The notes: generated by a model from the letters alone, not told the origin. Counted from the first letter of the stretch, positions 38,987 through 48,192 are shown. The stretch is DNA of 64,000 nt from Gloeobacterales cyanobacterium ES-bin-313 (GCA_014379585.1 JACMLN010000092.1:1-64000); one strand, 5' to 3'. Numbers and translations: made by a program.

Positions 38987-39130
38987 AGGTTGCAGGAATC
39001 AGAGCGTGTTTCAGCATAGCCCCTGCCAGCGTTTCAAGGAGATATCTACTGAAGATTTCCCTGAAAAATCCTGCCTCACAACTTCCATGGGAGAAAAGCT
39101 GACTCCAGTTCAACGCAAAACGGATTTTGG

Positions 39131-39457
39131 CTAGTTTTTGGCAATCATCTGGAATCTATCTTCACCGTCGAGAGGGCGGGGCAACTTGGCAGTAGGACGA
39201 CGGCGGATAAATCTTGCTTCTGCTGTGTATTTTGGCTGCCAGGGAATGACTTTGCGTTCCGGCGGCTCAGGCTCACGGGGCAGCCGATCTATTAAGCACT
39301 GGAGCGCGCCGAGGCGTTTGCGATGGCGTTCTGCAGAACTGCATAGATCTTCTAGATCTTGCCTAAGGAGAGCCAAGCGAACCGCAGGATCAAAACTTTT
39401 CGGATCTTTCATCATACGTTTTAACAAACCGGGGGATGGAGGTTGCTCAGTGAACAT
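39131..39457 (-). CDS. Hypothetical protein
   Basis: A 108-residue basic, Arg/Pro-rich soluble protein that I do not recognise. Residues about 15-60 look helical (KSFDPAVRLALLRQDLEDL then an Arg/Lys-rich stretch), followed by a proline-rich tail. ATG 39457 is preferred over an in-frame TTG at 39484; no clear ribosome-binding site. It lies downstream of the cyclophilin gene in the same direction. Confidence 0.5.
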   Translation of the reverse strand: MFTEQPPSPGLLKRMMKDPKSFDPAVRLALLRQDLEDLCSSAERHRKRLGALQCLIDRLPREPEPPERKVIPWQPKYTAEARFIRRRPTAKLPRPLDGEDRFQMIAKN

Positions 39458-39520
39458 ACTGACGAAATTATGATACCTTACCAAAACTCCATTGAAACAT
39501 AATCAAAATTTTTCGGTATA

Positions 39521-39552
39521 CACGGATGCGGAGGGGGATCTCCGTATCCGTG
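39521..39552 (-). terminator. Hairpin after the cyclophilin gene (possible terminator)
   Basis: Arms of 13 bases (CACGGATGCGGAG and CTCCGTATCCGTG, one G-T pair) flank a 6-base loop, 10 bases after the cyclophilin stop. The T run on the minus strand is weak and displaced, so termination is plausible but not proved. Confidence 0.55.
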
Positions 39553-39562
39553 ATTGGGAGCT

Positions 39563-39982
39563 TTAGGCTTCGATCGTCACTTTGTTGATCTTGTCGCCCT
39601 TGCGAATCGCATTCACAACGTCCATATCTTCTGTTTTGCCGAAGGTCGTGTGAACACCGTCTAGGTGGCGTTGGGGAGAATGGCAGATAAAAAATTGACT
39701 GCCACCGGTGTCTCGACCGGCATGGGCCATGGACAAAGTGCCAGCAAGGTGCTTATTGCTATTGATTTCGCACTTGATCTTGTAGCCAGGGCCACCCGTA
39801 CCTGTGCCTTGGGGGCAACCCCCTTGAACCATGAAGTCGGGGATGACGCGGTGAAAGCTCAGACCATCGTAAAAGCCTTTTTGGGCCAGATCTACGAAGT
39901 TCTTCACGGTGTTTGGGGCATCAGCGTCGAACAGTTCGAGGGTCATTGTGCCTCGATTCGTTTCCATAATCGCGCGGGTCAT
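39563..39982 (-). CDS. Peptidyl-prolyl cis-trans isomerase, cyclophilin type
   Basis: A 139-residue minimal cyclophilin without signal peptide, so cytosolic. Signature [19 protein letters not shown] contains the catalytic Arg; [23 protein letters not shown] and [12 protein letters not shown] complete the active site. AAGGA lies 8 bases before the ATG. It follows the nnr gene by 28 bases and is probably the last gene of the radical SAM-psaL-nnr transcript. Confidence 0.94.
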   Translation of the reverse strand: MTRAIMETNRGTMTLELFDADAPNTVKNFVDLAQKGFYDGLSFHRVIPDFMVQGGCPQGTGTGGPGYKIKCEINSNKHLAGTLSMAHAGRDTGGSQFFICHSPQRHLDGVHTTFGKTEDMDVVNAIRKGDKINKVTIEA

Positions 39983-40010
39983 TGGATATATCCTTCAAAC
40001 AATCAACTAC

Positions 40011-41603
40011 CTACTCTAACCAATCGAGCAACCCATCTGCTAATACCTGCGGTGGAACACCCAGCACAGTTCGCTTCTTAGCCAAATAGGCTCCAGTTTG
40101 GGCATGCCACCAAACACCACTGAGGATTGCCGCTTGCACTTCGCGGGTCTGAGCGGCGAGACCCCCGATCAGTCCAGCTAAGACATCTCCTGAGCCACCA
40201 CGGGCGAGTGCCGATGAACCGACAGGGTTGACCCAGAGCCTTTCCGATGGGCTGCTGATTACAGTACGGGCACCTTTGAGCAGGATCCAGGTGCCTGTAC
40301 GTTGGGCAGCATGGCGAGCTGCATCGAAGCGATCTCTGAGGTCAATATCTGGGAAAAGTCGGCAAAATTCGCCTGGGTGGGGGGTGAGGATCGTCGATCC
40401 TGGACGCTCAGAAAGCCAGTCGAGATTGCCGGCCAGTTGATTAAGGCCATCGGCATCGAGAACCAAGATCCCAGAGGCATTCACAATCACCTGGCGCAAA
40501 ATTTGGGGATTGAACTGGCCTAGGCCAGGGCCGAAAACTACGGATTGGTAACGGGCAAGATCGAGGTTGAGGGCGCTGAGACAGCCTTTGCTATCCTCTG
40601 GGCATCCAACAATTAACGCCTCTGGAAAGTCGGGTACAAGGCTAGCTCTGAGGCTACCGGGGACGGCGAGGGTGAGCATTCCGGTGCCACTAGCCCGCGC
40701 ACCGAGGGCAGCAAGGTGGACAGCACCGCTGTACTGAAGGGAACCAGCAATCACTAAAGTACTGCCCACGGTGTACTTGTGGGCAAGCAGAGAACGCTGC
40801 AAGGGCAAGCCAGCGCGGGCTTCATCATCGAGCAACAGGGTGATCTCTGAGTGATCAACGGAAATTGTCCCAGTTTTTTCCACTGAAGTCGTTGTCGGGT
40901 CATCGGTTTTCTCTGGAGCAGTTGCAGATGTTTCCTGTGCCGAAACCCTCAAAGCTGTCTGAATCTGCTGATCTTGCAGTCCGAAGTCGATGCGTTCGAC
41001 TTCCCCCAAATACTCCAGTGCGCAATCCTGCCAAAGCCCCCGCTTCCAAAGTCCTAAACAGAAGGTGTGAGTGGCACGAATGGCCGTTCCTAAAATGCTT
41101 CCCGTATCGGTGTCCATGCCAGAGGGCACATCGAGGGCAACGATTGGGATACCACTGCCATTGACGGCCTGAATGGCATCGGCGTAAACGCCCGTTACTG
41201 GACGCGTCAGTCCGAAACCGAATAGGCCATCGATCCAAAGATCGACATTCGGTAACTTAGAAAAATCACTAAAAACCTGGCCACCCAGACTTACAAAATA
41301 CTGACAATGACTGCGGGTGAGCGGTTTCGACAATGTCGCAGGTGTGTAGACTGCCACTTCCCGACCAGCTAGCAACAATTCACGGGCAACCACCAGTCCA
41401 TCGCCGCCGTTGTGGCCAGGGCCGACCAGAACCCCAACCCGCCGAAAACTTTCCCACGAAAAAAGCCGGTCGATGGTACCGCTGAGGGCCAGACCGACTT
41501 TTTCCATGAGTGCCTCGACAGGCATTCCAGAAGCACACAGCAAAGATTCAACGCGCTGCATCTGCTCAGTCGTAACCAGCAGGCGAGAAACGCGCTCAAT
41601 CAC
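40011..41603 (-). CDS. nnr: Bifunctional NAD(P)H-hydrate epimerase / ADP-dependent dehydratase
   Basis: Repairs hydrated NAD(P)H. The 530-residue fusion has an N-terminal epimerase (YjeF-N, about 1-220; VLVGPGHNGGDGLVVARELLL, DGLFGFGLTRPV, DVPSGMDTDTG) and a C-terminal carbohydrate-kinase-like dehydratase (about 255-530; VVFGPGLGQ, LDADGLNQLAG, LTPHPGEFCRL, GSGDVLAGLIGG). The two are joined by an Ala/Thr/Glu-rich linker (about 220-245). Start GTG 41603 overlaps the psaL stop by one base (TAGTG), so it is translationally coupled to psaL. Confidence 0.95.
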   Translation of the reverse strand: MIERVSRLLVTTEQMQRVESLLCASGMPVEALMEKVGLALSGTIDRLFSWESFRRVGVLVGPGHNGGDGLVVARELLLAGREVAVYTPATLSKPLTRSHCQYFVSLGGQVFSDFSKLPNVDLWIDGLFGFGLTRPVTGVYADAIQAVNGSGIPIVALDVPSGMDTDTGSILGTAIRATHTFCLGLWKRGLWQDCALEYLGEVERIDFGLQDQQIQTALRVSAQETSATAPEKTDDPTTTSVEKTGTISVDHSEITLLLDDEARAGLPLQRSLLAHKYTVGSTLVIAGSLQYSGAVHLAALGARASGTGMLTLAVPGSLRASLVPDFPEALIVGCPEDSKGCLSALNLDLARYQSVVFGPGLGQFNPQILRQVIVNASGILVLDADGLNQLAGNLDWLSERPGSTILTPHPGEFCRLFPDIDLRDRFDAARHAAQRTGTWILLKGARTVISSPSERLWVNPVGSSALARGGSGDVLAGLIGGLAAQTREVQAAILSGVWWHAQTGAYLAKKRTVLGVPPQVLADGLLDWLE

Positions 41604-42112
41604 TACTTAATCGTAGCAATGGCTGAAAAGAGGGGCAGGCCGACGACAAGCAAGAACGCAAAAAGCGCGCCACCGACACCACCGATCAAAAAGCCAGCGG
41701 ATAGACGGCTCCAGCCCTCACGAGAAAACTCAGGAACGTCGTTGGCCGTCGATGCGTAGGAGGACAAACCGATCATGGCAATCAAAATCAGGCCGATGGC
41801 ACTGCCAAGGCCAGCCAGAGCACCAATAAAACTAATACTGATCGGGCCGAAGGTGACGGCTTGCTGCAAGACGCCAGCGAACGCTTCACCTGTGGGTTTG
41901 AAGTTGCGCAGAGGTCCAAGCACTGCAAAAGGGCCAAAGATAAAGTAGCCGTGAGCCATCCCAATTTCGAGACCCCGCGTCAGCGGATCGAGTCCCTGCC
42001 GATAAATAGGCAGATTTTCGAGGAAAAACTTGACCACCGCCGAATTGTTGACGGGGGTAAGAAATGTCCCTTCCTGGGGATCGGGTGTGTAGACATAGCG
42101 TGCCAGGGTCAT
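41603..42112 (-). CDS. psaL: Photosystem I reaction centre subunit XI
   Basis: PsaL sits at the centre of the photosystem I trimer or tetramer. The 169-residue protein shows the family pattern: FLTPVNNSAVVKFFLENLPIYR, then GLDPLTRGLEIGMAHGYFIFGPFAVLGPLRN and two further membrane helices (about 90-120 and 140-165). It starts 4 bases after the stop of a radical SAM gene and its stop overlaps the nnr start, so it seems embedded in a housekeeping operon. Its presence shows that the organism performs oxygenic photosynthesis. Confidence 0.95.
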   Translation of the reverse strand: MTLARYVYTPDPQEGTFLTPVNNSAVVKFFLENLPIYRQGLDPLTRGLEIGMAHGYFIFGPFAVLGPLRNFKPTGEAFAGVLQQAVTFGPISISFIGALAGLGSAIGLILIAMIGLSSYASTANDVPEFSREGWSRLSAGFLIGGVGGALFAFLLVVGLPLFSAIATIK

Positions 42113-42116
42113 GATC

Positions 42117-43112
42117 TCAGTTCCACGAGCGTCCTAACGATACTACGTCCTCTATTGGCTCTTGTTCGAGGGGTGCAACACTCCTTAACTTTTCGTAGTG
42201 GGATCCCTGCTGTGTACCTCTGCGCCGCAATTCTTTTTGGATGGCATTGAGGACAGGCAATTTTTGGCGGGACCACTCCGGAGCAATCAAGAGATGGGCT
42301 AAAGCATCTCCAGTCAAGCGATGAACTTCCATTTTCCAGGGCAGTCGCTCCAAAGAATCACAGACCCAGCCAACATAATCCTCTTGGCTAAACATCGGAA
42401 TTTCCCCACGCAAATACTGTCCGGCCATCACCGAACCTTTGACAACATGCAGGGAATGAATCTTGATACCCTGAACATCCAAGTTGGCGATCAAGTCTAC
42501 CGATTGCATCATCATTGGGTGGGTTTCTCCCGGCAGACCATGAATCAGATGGGCGCAGATCTCAATGCCCCGCCTGCGGGTACGTTCGACGGCATCGACA
42601 AACTCTTCGACTGTATGGGCACGGTTGATCCGCTCCAAAGTCTTGTTGTGGGCACTTTGAAGACCGTACTCGACCCAAAGATATTTCTGAGTAGCAATTT
42701 CTTGCAACAGATCAAGAACAGGTTCAGGTACGCAGTCTGGGCGCGTGCCAATGGCTATCCCCACACAATCAGGATGCTCAAGGCCAACGCGATAAACTTC
42801 TCGTAGACGCTCTAGAGAGCCATGGGTGTTTGTAAAAGCCTGGAAGTAAGCGATAAACTTGCGTGCTTTGCTGCCAAAGCGTTTTTGCCAAGCCGCCATG
42901 CCAAGCTCTAGCTGCTCGGCAAGGGGGGTCGTTGGTGGGCTGACCTGAGCACTCGAACCGGAAGCATCACAGAACGTACAGCCCCCTTTTGTCTTTGTGC
43001 CGTCCCGGTTTGGGCAGTCGAAACCAGCATCCAGCGTTACCTTAAAAACTTTCTCACCAAAACGGTTGCGCAGGTTTTGGCTAAACAGGTTATAAGGAAG
43101 TGCGTTGTTCAT
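42117..43112 (-). CDS. Radical SAM protein, YhcC/YtqA (TIGR01212) family
   Basis: A 331-residue radical SAM enzyme. The cluster cysteines appear as Cys33, Cys45 and Cys48 in CPNRDGTKTKGGCTFC, the atypical spacing of this family. Further blocks are IAYFQAFTNTHG, VGIAIGTRPDCVPEPVL, WVEYGLQSAHNKTLERINR and ICAHLIHGLPGET. The reaction is not well established. Start: ATG 43112 (an in-frame GTG at 43133 is possible). Probably the first gene of the operon with psaL, nnr and the cyclophilin. Confidence 0.9.
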   Translation of the reverse strand: MNNALPYNLFSQNLRNRFGEKVFKVTLDAGFDCPNRDGTKTKGGCTFCDASGSSAQVSPPTTPLAEQLELGMAAWQKRFGSKARKFIAYFQAFTNTHGSLERLREVYRVGLEHPDCVGIAIGTRPDCVPEPVLDLLQEIATQKYLWVEYGLQSAHNKTLERINRAHTVEEFVDAVERTRRRGIEICAHLIHGLPGETHPMMMQSVDLIANLDVQGIKIHSLHVVKGSVMAGQYLRGEIPMFSQEDYVGWVCDSLERLPWKMEVHRLTGDALAHLLIAPEWSRQKLPVLNAIQKELRRRGTQQGSHYEKLRSVAPLEQEPIEDVVSLGRSWN

Positions 43113-43153
43113 AACGGCGCGTACAATTGGCACTTCTATGCTGCCATGTTTCC

Positions 43154-43177
43154 AAAAAAAAACTCCCCGAAGGGAGT
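43154..43177 (-). terminator. Rho-independent terminator (leftward) after the HEAT-repeat gene
   Basis: On the minus strand: stem ACTCCC/GGGAGT with TTCG tetraloop followed by an uninterrupted T run of nine. It lies 132 bases after the HEAT gene stop and 42 bases before the radical SAM start. Confidence 0.88.
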
Positions 43178-43216
43178 GTCAGAGTATAAGGAGAACCAGC
43201 ATATATACTCACTCTT

Positions 43217-43248
43217 TTGAACATCAAGGTGATGTTCAATTTGAACAT
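43217..43248. promoter_or_regulatory. Two overlapping palindromes sharing a TTGAACAT half-site
   Basis: Half-sites TTGAACAT, ATGTTCAA and TTGAACAT occur in series. The first pair forms a perfect 10-bp inverted repeat with a 3-base centre (43217-43239); the second pair forms a perfect 8-bp inverted repeat with a 1-base centre (43232-43248). The arrangement suggests cooperative binding of a dimeric regulator, or alternative hairpins in RNA. It sits between the HEAT gene and the terminator. Confidence 0.6.
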
Positions 43249-43308
43249 TTTTTGCGTTTTGGAGCAATTCTTAAGAAATATTTCGGGATCGCCATCAATT
43301 TTCAGTAA

Positions 43309-43959
43309 TTACTTTTTCAGTCCCAAAGCTAGGGCTTCGCGGGCAACTTCTGCAACTTGCTCGATGGGGTCGTGAATCAGCTTTTCCAATGCCTCGACAG
43401 CTTCGGATGTTCCTAATTGACCGAGGGACTGTGCCACTCGGAAACGTAGCTGCCAGTCCTCGTCATTTGCATATTTAATGAGCAGGGGAACTGCCCGCAG
43501 ATCACCCATCTGTCCAAGGGCGCCCGCCGCGACAGTGCGGGTCAAGGGCTCAGAGTCGAGCGCTTCCACCAAAAGATCAAAAGCACGGGGATGGGCAATT
43601 TCTCCTAGGGCAGCGACGATGCTGAATCGCACAAGCCACTCGCTATCGCGTTCGTAAGCAGTCACAAGGGCATCGATGGCTTCAGGATCTTTTAGATCTC
43701 CCAAAGCAGCGGCAGCGGCAGCCCGAACATCAAATTCGGGGTCAGTATTCAACAAGGAAATCATTGTTTCACGTTGCTGAAGATCTCCCATCTGCCCCAA
43801 CAAACTGACAGCCGCGTAGCGTACCCGTGCACTGGTGTCTTGAATCGCCTGTTCCAAGAGCGGAATCGCTTCTTGGGCTGCCAGTGTACGGAGGGTACCG
43901 ACCGCGCTGAGGCGATCGCTCAGTTCAGGACTAGCTAGCTTTGCTTTCAGATCTTCCAC
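43309..43959 (-). CDS. HEAT-repeat protein, NblB/CpcE-like
   Basis: A 216-residue protein made entirely of HEAT/PBS-lyase repeats, about six copies of roughly 31 residues (for example SARVRYAAVSLLGQMGD, FDVRAAAAAALGDLKD, SEWLVRFSIVAALGEIAHP, RTVAAGALGQMGD, WQLRFRVAQSLGQLG). Sequence and length resemble cyanobacterial NblB, which helps dismantle phycobilisomes under nutrient stress, and the related CpcE/F lyase subunits. The function here is inferred from that resemblance. It is the last gene of the yidC-khpB-yceD run, 15 bases after yceD. Confidence 0.8.
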   Translation of the reverse strand: MEDLKAKLASPELSDRLSAVGTLRTLAAQEAIPLLEQAIQDTSARVRYAAVSLLGQMGDLQQRETMISLLNTDPEFDVRAAAAAALGDLKDPEAIDALVTAYERDSEWLVRFSIVAALGEIAHPRAFDLLVEALDSEPLTRTVAAGALGQMGDLRAVPLLIKYANDEDWQLRFRVAQSLGQLGTSEAVEALEKLIHDPIEQVAEVAREALALGLKK

Positions 43960-43974
43960 CGTGCTTCTCTACTC

Positions 43975-44466
43975 CTAACTGAGATCTTCGCGCAATTTTG
44001 AGAGGGCTGACCAGCGATCATCTACTTTTTCACTTTTCTTTTCAACAGGCAAAATGCCGGGGCAGTCAGCTTCACAGAGCTTACGCATCGGCACTTCAAG
44101 ACAAAGATGCTGGTACACCAGGTCTAAAAGATCGAGTTCTCCATCGGCATTGAGGTGTTCTTCAAGGTTCATGATCGCGATCTCTTGCTCGCCCTTCATG
44201 ATCTCCGCCTCGTGGTCTAGCCAGATGATCTCATCAAAATTTGCCTCAAGCCGGTAATTGAAACCGCGCAGACAACGATCGCACTGCAAAGTGACAATCG
44301 TCTGGGCAGTACCCTCGACCTCTAAAAAGTCGCCGCGATGGGTGACAGTCACTTCCCCTTGAACTGGGGTAAGGGTTTCGAGGGCTTCAAGATTTTCGTC
44401 GATGACGACTGCTACCTGTCGGGTGGGCGTGGCCGCCAGATTGCGAAGCGCAATAGGCCGAATCAT
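43975..44466 (-). CDS. YceD-family (DUF177) protein
   Basis: A 163-residue protein of the DUF177/YceD family. The conserved core is VEGTAQTIVTLQCDRCLRGFNY (Cys pair near residue 63), an acidic middle and a second Cys pair (KLCEADCPGI near residue 135), suggesting metal binding. In many bacteria yceD accompanies rpmF and is linked to rRNA metabolism; in cyanobacteria it often follows khpB, as here. ATG overlaps the khpB stop by 4 bases. Confidence 0.88.
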   Translation of the reverse strand: MIRPIALRNLAATPTRQVAVVIDENLEALETLTPVQGEVTVTHRGDFLEVEGTAQTIVTLQCDRCLRGFNYRLEANFDEIIWLDHEAEIMKGEQEIAIMNLEEHLNADGELDLLDLVYQHLCLEVPMRKLCEADCPGILPVEKKSEKVDDRWSALSKLREDLS

Positions 44467-44966
44467 GACTCTGCGGGTGCCTCTTCATCGGTTTTGGGGC
44501 GCACGACGAGGCGGCGCTCTGGTTCTTTGCCGCGACTGAAGGTATCGAGATCCGGTTCTTCTTGAAGCAGGACGTGAATATGGCGACGTTCCGCAGCGTT
44601 GAGATTGCCGAAGACGTACTCTTCTTGGGTCTCGCGGACTTTAGCGGCAGCTTCCCAAGCCATATCCGTCAATTTCTGCAGATGTTCGATGCGGTGGTTG
44701 GCAAGTTCGACAGTAAACAGGGTCTTTTTGTCATCCAAGACGTGCATGGTCGTGTTCAGCATGTACTGGAGCGCATCAAGGGGCTCGCCTTCGTTGCCTA
44801 GCAGGAGCGCCTTTTGACGGTCATCTAGATCTGTGGAGCTGATCTCCAGCCAAGGCTGCTCCGTAAGCGGCGTTGGCGATGGGATTGTCGCCACGTCGGC
44901 AGGTGTTCCCATCAGTTGGAGAACCGTTTTGAGCCAGTTTTTTGCTTCTTCTTCTGGAGTTTCCAT
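44463..44966 (-). CDS. khpB: RNA-binding protein KhpB (Jag/EloR), KH-R3H
   Basis: A 167-residue protein with a KH-like segment (about 40-80; NEGEPLDALQYML) and an R3H domain (about 90-150; NLNAAERRHIHVLLQEEPDL and REPERRLVV-type ending). The Jag_N domain found in firmicutes is absent, as is usual in cyanobacteria. It directly follows yidC with a one-base overlap, the conserved yidC-jag order. Confidence 0.9.
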   Translation of the reverse strand: METPEEEAKNWLKTVLQLMGTPADVATIPSPTPLTEQPWLEISSTDLDDRQKALLLGNEGEPLDALQYMLNTTMHVLDDKKTLFTVELANHRIEHLQKLTDMAWEAAAKVRETQEEYVFGNLNAAERRHIHVLLQEEPDLDTFSRGKEPERRLVVRPKTDEEAPAES

Positions 44967-46081
44967 CAGGCTTTTTTCTTGCGACGCGATTTGTTCTCGA
45001 AAGGCAAGGGCTTCTCGCCATCTTCTTTGCGCTTTTGCTGGTCGATCACCCGCTGAATATTTTCAGGTAAGGGTTCACGGTAGAGCACGACGGTCTGGAA
45101 GATCTGAAAGAGGTTGCCAAGCAAAATGTAGAGTAGCACGCCAGCAGGCAGCGGGAAGAAGATAAACATCCCGGTGAAGATAACCGGGGTAAACTTATTG
45201 ATCTGTTTTTGCTGGTCGGTGATGTTTGGGTTGTTTTTGGAGGTCAATTGGGTCGAGAAATAGGTCGAGATGCCAAACAACAAGGTCATGAACAAGTTGT
45301 CCCAGTGGATCCCCTCTTTGCTTTGCACCCCAGAACGACCCAGTTGTTCGATGAACAGAAAACTACTCTTCGCGGCAACACCAGGAACAGTCGTATGCAC
45401 CTGGACATCGCCTACTGCACTCGTCTTGAGCAGGCCAGTTTCGGCATCAATGGTTGCCTTGTCACTGCCACCGGGAATTTCAAACGTTGGCTTCAAGTTA
45501 GGTGGATTAAAGGGCTGATCCTTGCCTGTCAAAACCTTGAACTGCACCGTTTGGCCAACAGGCACATCGGCTGAGTTTGGACTGAAAGTCACCACTTCAC
45601 GCTCTTTCATGCCATCGGTGAGATAGATCGTGTGTTGGCCACTCGTCCCATCAAGTTTGACCTGAGTGATCTCGGTGGTGGGCTTGATGTGTACTGTCGA
45701 GATTTGGACGACATCCCCGAACGGTGAACCACGCAGGGTCGCAAATAGAGCAAAAAGAATGGGCATCTGAAAAAGCAAGGGCAAGCAGCCAGCCAAAGGA
45801 TTACCGAACTCTTTGTAGATCGCTTGTGTTTCAGCTTGAAGCTTCTCAGGCTCGTTTTTGAACTTTTCCTGAGCCTCTTTCATGCGGCGCTGCATTTCAG
45901 GCTGCACCAACTGCATCTTGCGCGCGTTGCGGATCGTGCCTGCGGTCAAGGGCCAAAGACCACCCTTTACCAATAAGGTCAGCAGCACAATCGCCATGCC
46001 GTAATTCGGGATAATTCGATAGAGAAAATCCAGAATCGGCAGCATGAGGTTGTTGGTCAAAAAACTGATGCCAAAGTCCAT
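44966..46081 (-). CDS. yidC: Membrane protein insertase YidC/Oxa1/Alb3
   Basis: Inserts proteins into plasma and thylakoid membranes. The 371-residue protein starts with a membrane helix, has the cytoplasmic positively charged helical hairpin (RKMQLVQPEMQRRMKEAQEKFKNEPEKLQ), GCLPLLFQMPILFALF, then a roughly 130-residue hydrophilic insert (about 125-265) before the last helices, and a Lys/Arg-rich C-terminal tail. The insert is typical of cyanobacterial YidC. Here the gene heads the run with khpB, yceD and the HEAT gene; rnpA is not upstream. Confidence 0.95.
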   Translation of the reverse strand: MDFGISFLTNNLMLPILDFLYRIIPNYGMAIVLLTLLVKGGLWPLTAGTIRNARKMQLVQPEMQRRMKEAQEKFKNEPEKLQAETQAIYKEFGNPLAGCLPLLFQMPILFALFATLRGSPFGDVVQISTVHIKPTTEITQVKLDGTSGQHTIYLTDGMKEREVVTFSPNSADVPVGQTVQFKVLTGKDQPFNPPNLKPTFEIPGGSDKATIDAETGLLKTSAVGDVQVHTTVPGVAAKSSFLFIEQLGRSGVQSKEGIHWDNLFMTLLFGISTYFSTQLTSKNNPNITDQQKQINKFTPVIFTGMFIFFPLPAGVLLYILLGNLFQIFQTVVLYREPLPENIQRVIDQQKRKEDGEKPLPFENKSRRKKKA

Positions 46082-46229
46082 TCAGGCCCCGCAAGGTAAA
46101 GCAGTGTTACAGTCACTCAATTCTAGACTAGAAAGCCCCATTGTTCTGTACGTCTCCCCCCCTAAGGCTGAGACGACTGTGGGGCAAGGCAAAGGGGTTT
46201 CGATTGATAGACCCGACGCGCAAACCGAA

Positions 46230-47456
46230 TTAGACCAAATCCTCGCCCCAGCCCAGTGCGCTTGCAACGGTTCGCACATCTTTATCGCCGCGCCCTGAAC
46301 AGTTAATGACCACGATCTTTTGCGGATCTAACTGGGGGGCAAGAGTGTTCAAGTAGGCGAAGGCATGGGCAGTCTCTAAAGCTGGAATAATTCCCTCTAA
46401 TGTACATACCAACTTCAGGGATTTAAGCGCTTCAGCGTCGGTGATGCTGTAGTATTCAGCGCGGCCAATGTCTTTGAGGTGGCTGTGTTCAGGGCCAACA
46501 CCGGGATAGTCGAGGCCCGCGCTGATCGAGTGCGCCTCTTGGATCTGGCCTTCATCGTTTTGGAGTAGATAGCTCATTGCGCCGTGGAGGACTCCAGGGC
46601 GGCCAGCGGTGAGAGTAGCAGCATGTTTGCCCGAATCCACTCCTTCTCCTGCGGCTTCGACCCCAATCATTCGCACTTGGGCATCATCGACAAAATCATG
46701 AAACAGACCGATGGCATTGGAACCACCGCCGACACAGGCGAGCAACACATCGGGCAATCTACCGAAGCGTTCGAGGGATTGTTGGCGGGTTTCACGGCCA
46801 ATCACGGCTTGAAATTCGCGGACGAGCATCGGGTAGGGATGGGGGCCAGCGGCAGAACCGAGAATGTAGTGGGTCGTTTCAACATTCGTCACCCAGTCGC
46901 GGATTGCTTCAGAAGTGGCATCTTTGAGGGTGCCGGAACCTGCGTCTACGGGGCGAATTTCCGCTCCGAGCAATTTCATCCGGTAGACATTCAGTTTTTG
47001 ACGCTCGATATCTTGCACACCCATATAGATAATGCATTCCAGACCGAAGCGAGCGCATACTGTGGCTGTGGCGACACCGTGCTGACCGGCTCCCGTCTCC
47101 GCGATGATGCGCTGCTTGCCCATACGAAGCGCTAGGAGGGCTTGGCCGAGGGCATTGTTGATCTTGTGAGCGCCAGTGTGGTTCAGATCTTCTCGTTTCA
47201 GGTAAATCTGGGGGCCGCCGTGGTGAGCCGTGAGCCGCTCTGCGAAATAAAGCGGCGTTGAGCGACCGACAAAGTCCCGTAAGTAGCCAAAAAGTTGATT
47301 TTGAAATTCGGGGTCGCCCTTGTAGCGCAAAAATGCCGTTTCGAGTTCGGCCAAAGCGCTCATCAAAGTTTCAGGCACGTACTGGCCACCGAAGCGACCA
47401 AAGCGCCCCCGACTATCGGGGAGGCTGCTCAATTTCACAGGTGCAGTGTAGGTCAT
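46230..47456 (-). CDS. trpB: Tryptophan synthase beta chain
   Basis: Condenses indole with serine in the last step of tryptophan synthesis. The 408-residue PLP enzyme starts with [16 protein letters not shown], has the PLP-binding Lys98 in [21 protein letters not shown], the phosphate-binding GGGSNAIG and the C-terminal NCSGRGDKD. No trpA or other trp gene is adjacent. Confidence 0.97.
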   Translation of the reverse strand: MTYTAPVKLSSLPDSRGRFGRFGGQYVPETLMSALAELETAFLRYKGDPEFQNQLFGYLRDFVGRSTPLYFAERLTAHHGGPQIYLKREDLNHTGAHKINNALGQALLALRMGKQRIIAETGAGQHGVATATVCARFGLECIIYMGVQDIERQKLNVYRMKLLGAEIRPVDAGSGTLKDATSEAIRDWVTNVETTHYILGSAAGPHPYPMLVREFQAVIGRETRQQSLERFGRLPDVLLACVGGGSNAIGLFHDFVDDAQVRMIGVEAAGEGVDSGKHAATLTAGRPGVLHGAMSYLLQNDEGQIQEAHSISAGLDYPGVGPEHSHLKDIGRAEYYSITDAEALKSLKLVCTLEGIIPALETAHAFAYLNTLAPQLDPQKIVVINCSGRGDKDVRTVASALGWGEDLV

Positions 47457-47592
47457 GGATCTGAGGGATTTTTAATATCCACCCAAGATATCTCGAAATC
47501 GAAAACCTGCTCGAAAAAGTGCTGCCCAGGCTACAACTTCAAGCCGAACTGCGGTCGCTCTGATACAAGGGTAGAAGGATTTGAGACGTGTG

Positions 47593-48192
47593 ATGAAACA
47601 AGCAAAATTGGGCTGGAACTTTTGGTTGCAGTGGGTTCTGGCCTACGTTCTCGGTTCGGTTGTCGGTAGTTCCATCGGCAAACCTTTAGGAGAAGCCATT
47701 TCCAGCCAGATGAGTCCAGGTCTTGGTGGCCCCTTGGGCGCAGCGATTGCTGGTGCCTGTGTCGGCTTGGCTCTTGGCTTTGCCGAAGCACTCGTCCTCG
47801 GTCCTTACTTGAAATCGATCACGCCCTGGGTCGTGGGAACGGCTATCGGCTCAACCGTTGGAACCGTACTCGGTGGCCTTCTCGATAAAACGGTTCAGAG
47901 TCAACTGCACCTTTCGGACTTACTGAGCAGTATTTTGGGATTCATGGTCGTCGGCCTGTGTATCGGTGTTGCCCAGTGGTGGGTCGCGAAAGAACAATTC
48001 AAAGAGTTTTCTTGGTGGATTGTTGCTGTCGTTGTTGGCCTCGCCTTCGGCCCCCTAGTCAACCTCATTGCTCTTAGCACCTTGAGTTTTGTCGGCCCTG
48101 CCGTCGCCTTCTTCGTGCGCCCTCTTGTAAGCGGCGCAGTCACTGGAGCGATTTTGATTGGGCTACTGAACCCTGAAGAAAAAGCGCTTTGA
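47593..48192 (+). CDS. Membrane protein of unknown function with glycine-zipper helices
   Basis: A 199-residue protein with about six hydrophobic segments rich in Gly/Ala (for example VGSSIGKPLGEAI, GAAIAGACVGLALGF, GTAIGSTVGTVLGGLL). The N-terminus, with LGWNFWLQWVLAYVLG, is a form I have seen in many uncharacterised cyanobacterial membrane proteins. No function can be assigned. ATG 47593 is preferred to in-frame TTG 47581. It diverges from trpB. Confidence 0.75.
   Translation: MKQAKLGWNFWLQWVLAYVLGSVVGSSIGKPLGEAISSQMSPGLGGPLGAAIAGACVGLALGFAEALVLGPYLKSITPWVVGTAIGSTVGTVLGGLLDKTVQSQLHLSDLLSSILGFMVVGLCIGVAQWWVAKEQFKEFSWWIVAVVVGLAFGPLVNLIALSTLSFVGPAVAFFVRPLVSGAVTGAILIGLLNPEEKAL

Noticed and set aside
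46082-46229. Possible rnpA or rpmH upstream of yidC, as in the usual cyanobacterial order
   Set aside because: The 148 bases are too short and show no RnpA or L34 motifs; trpB lies directly upstream instead.
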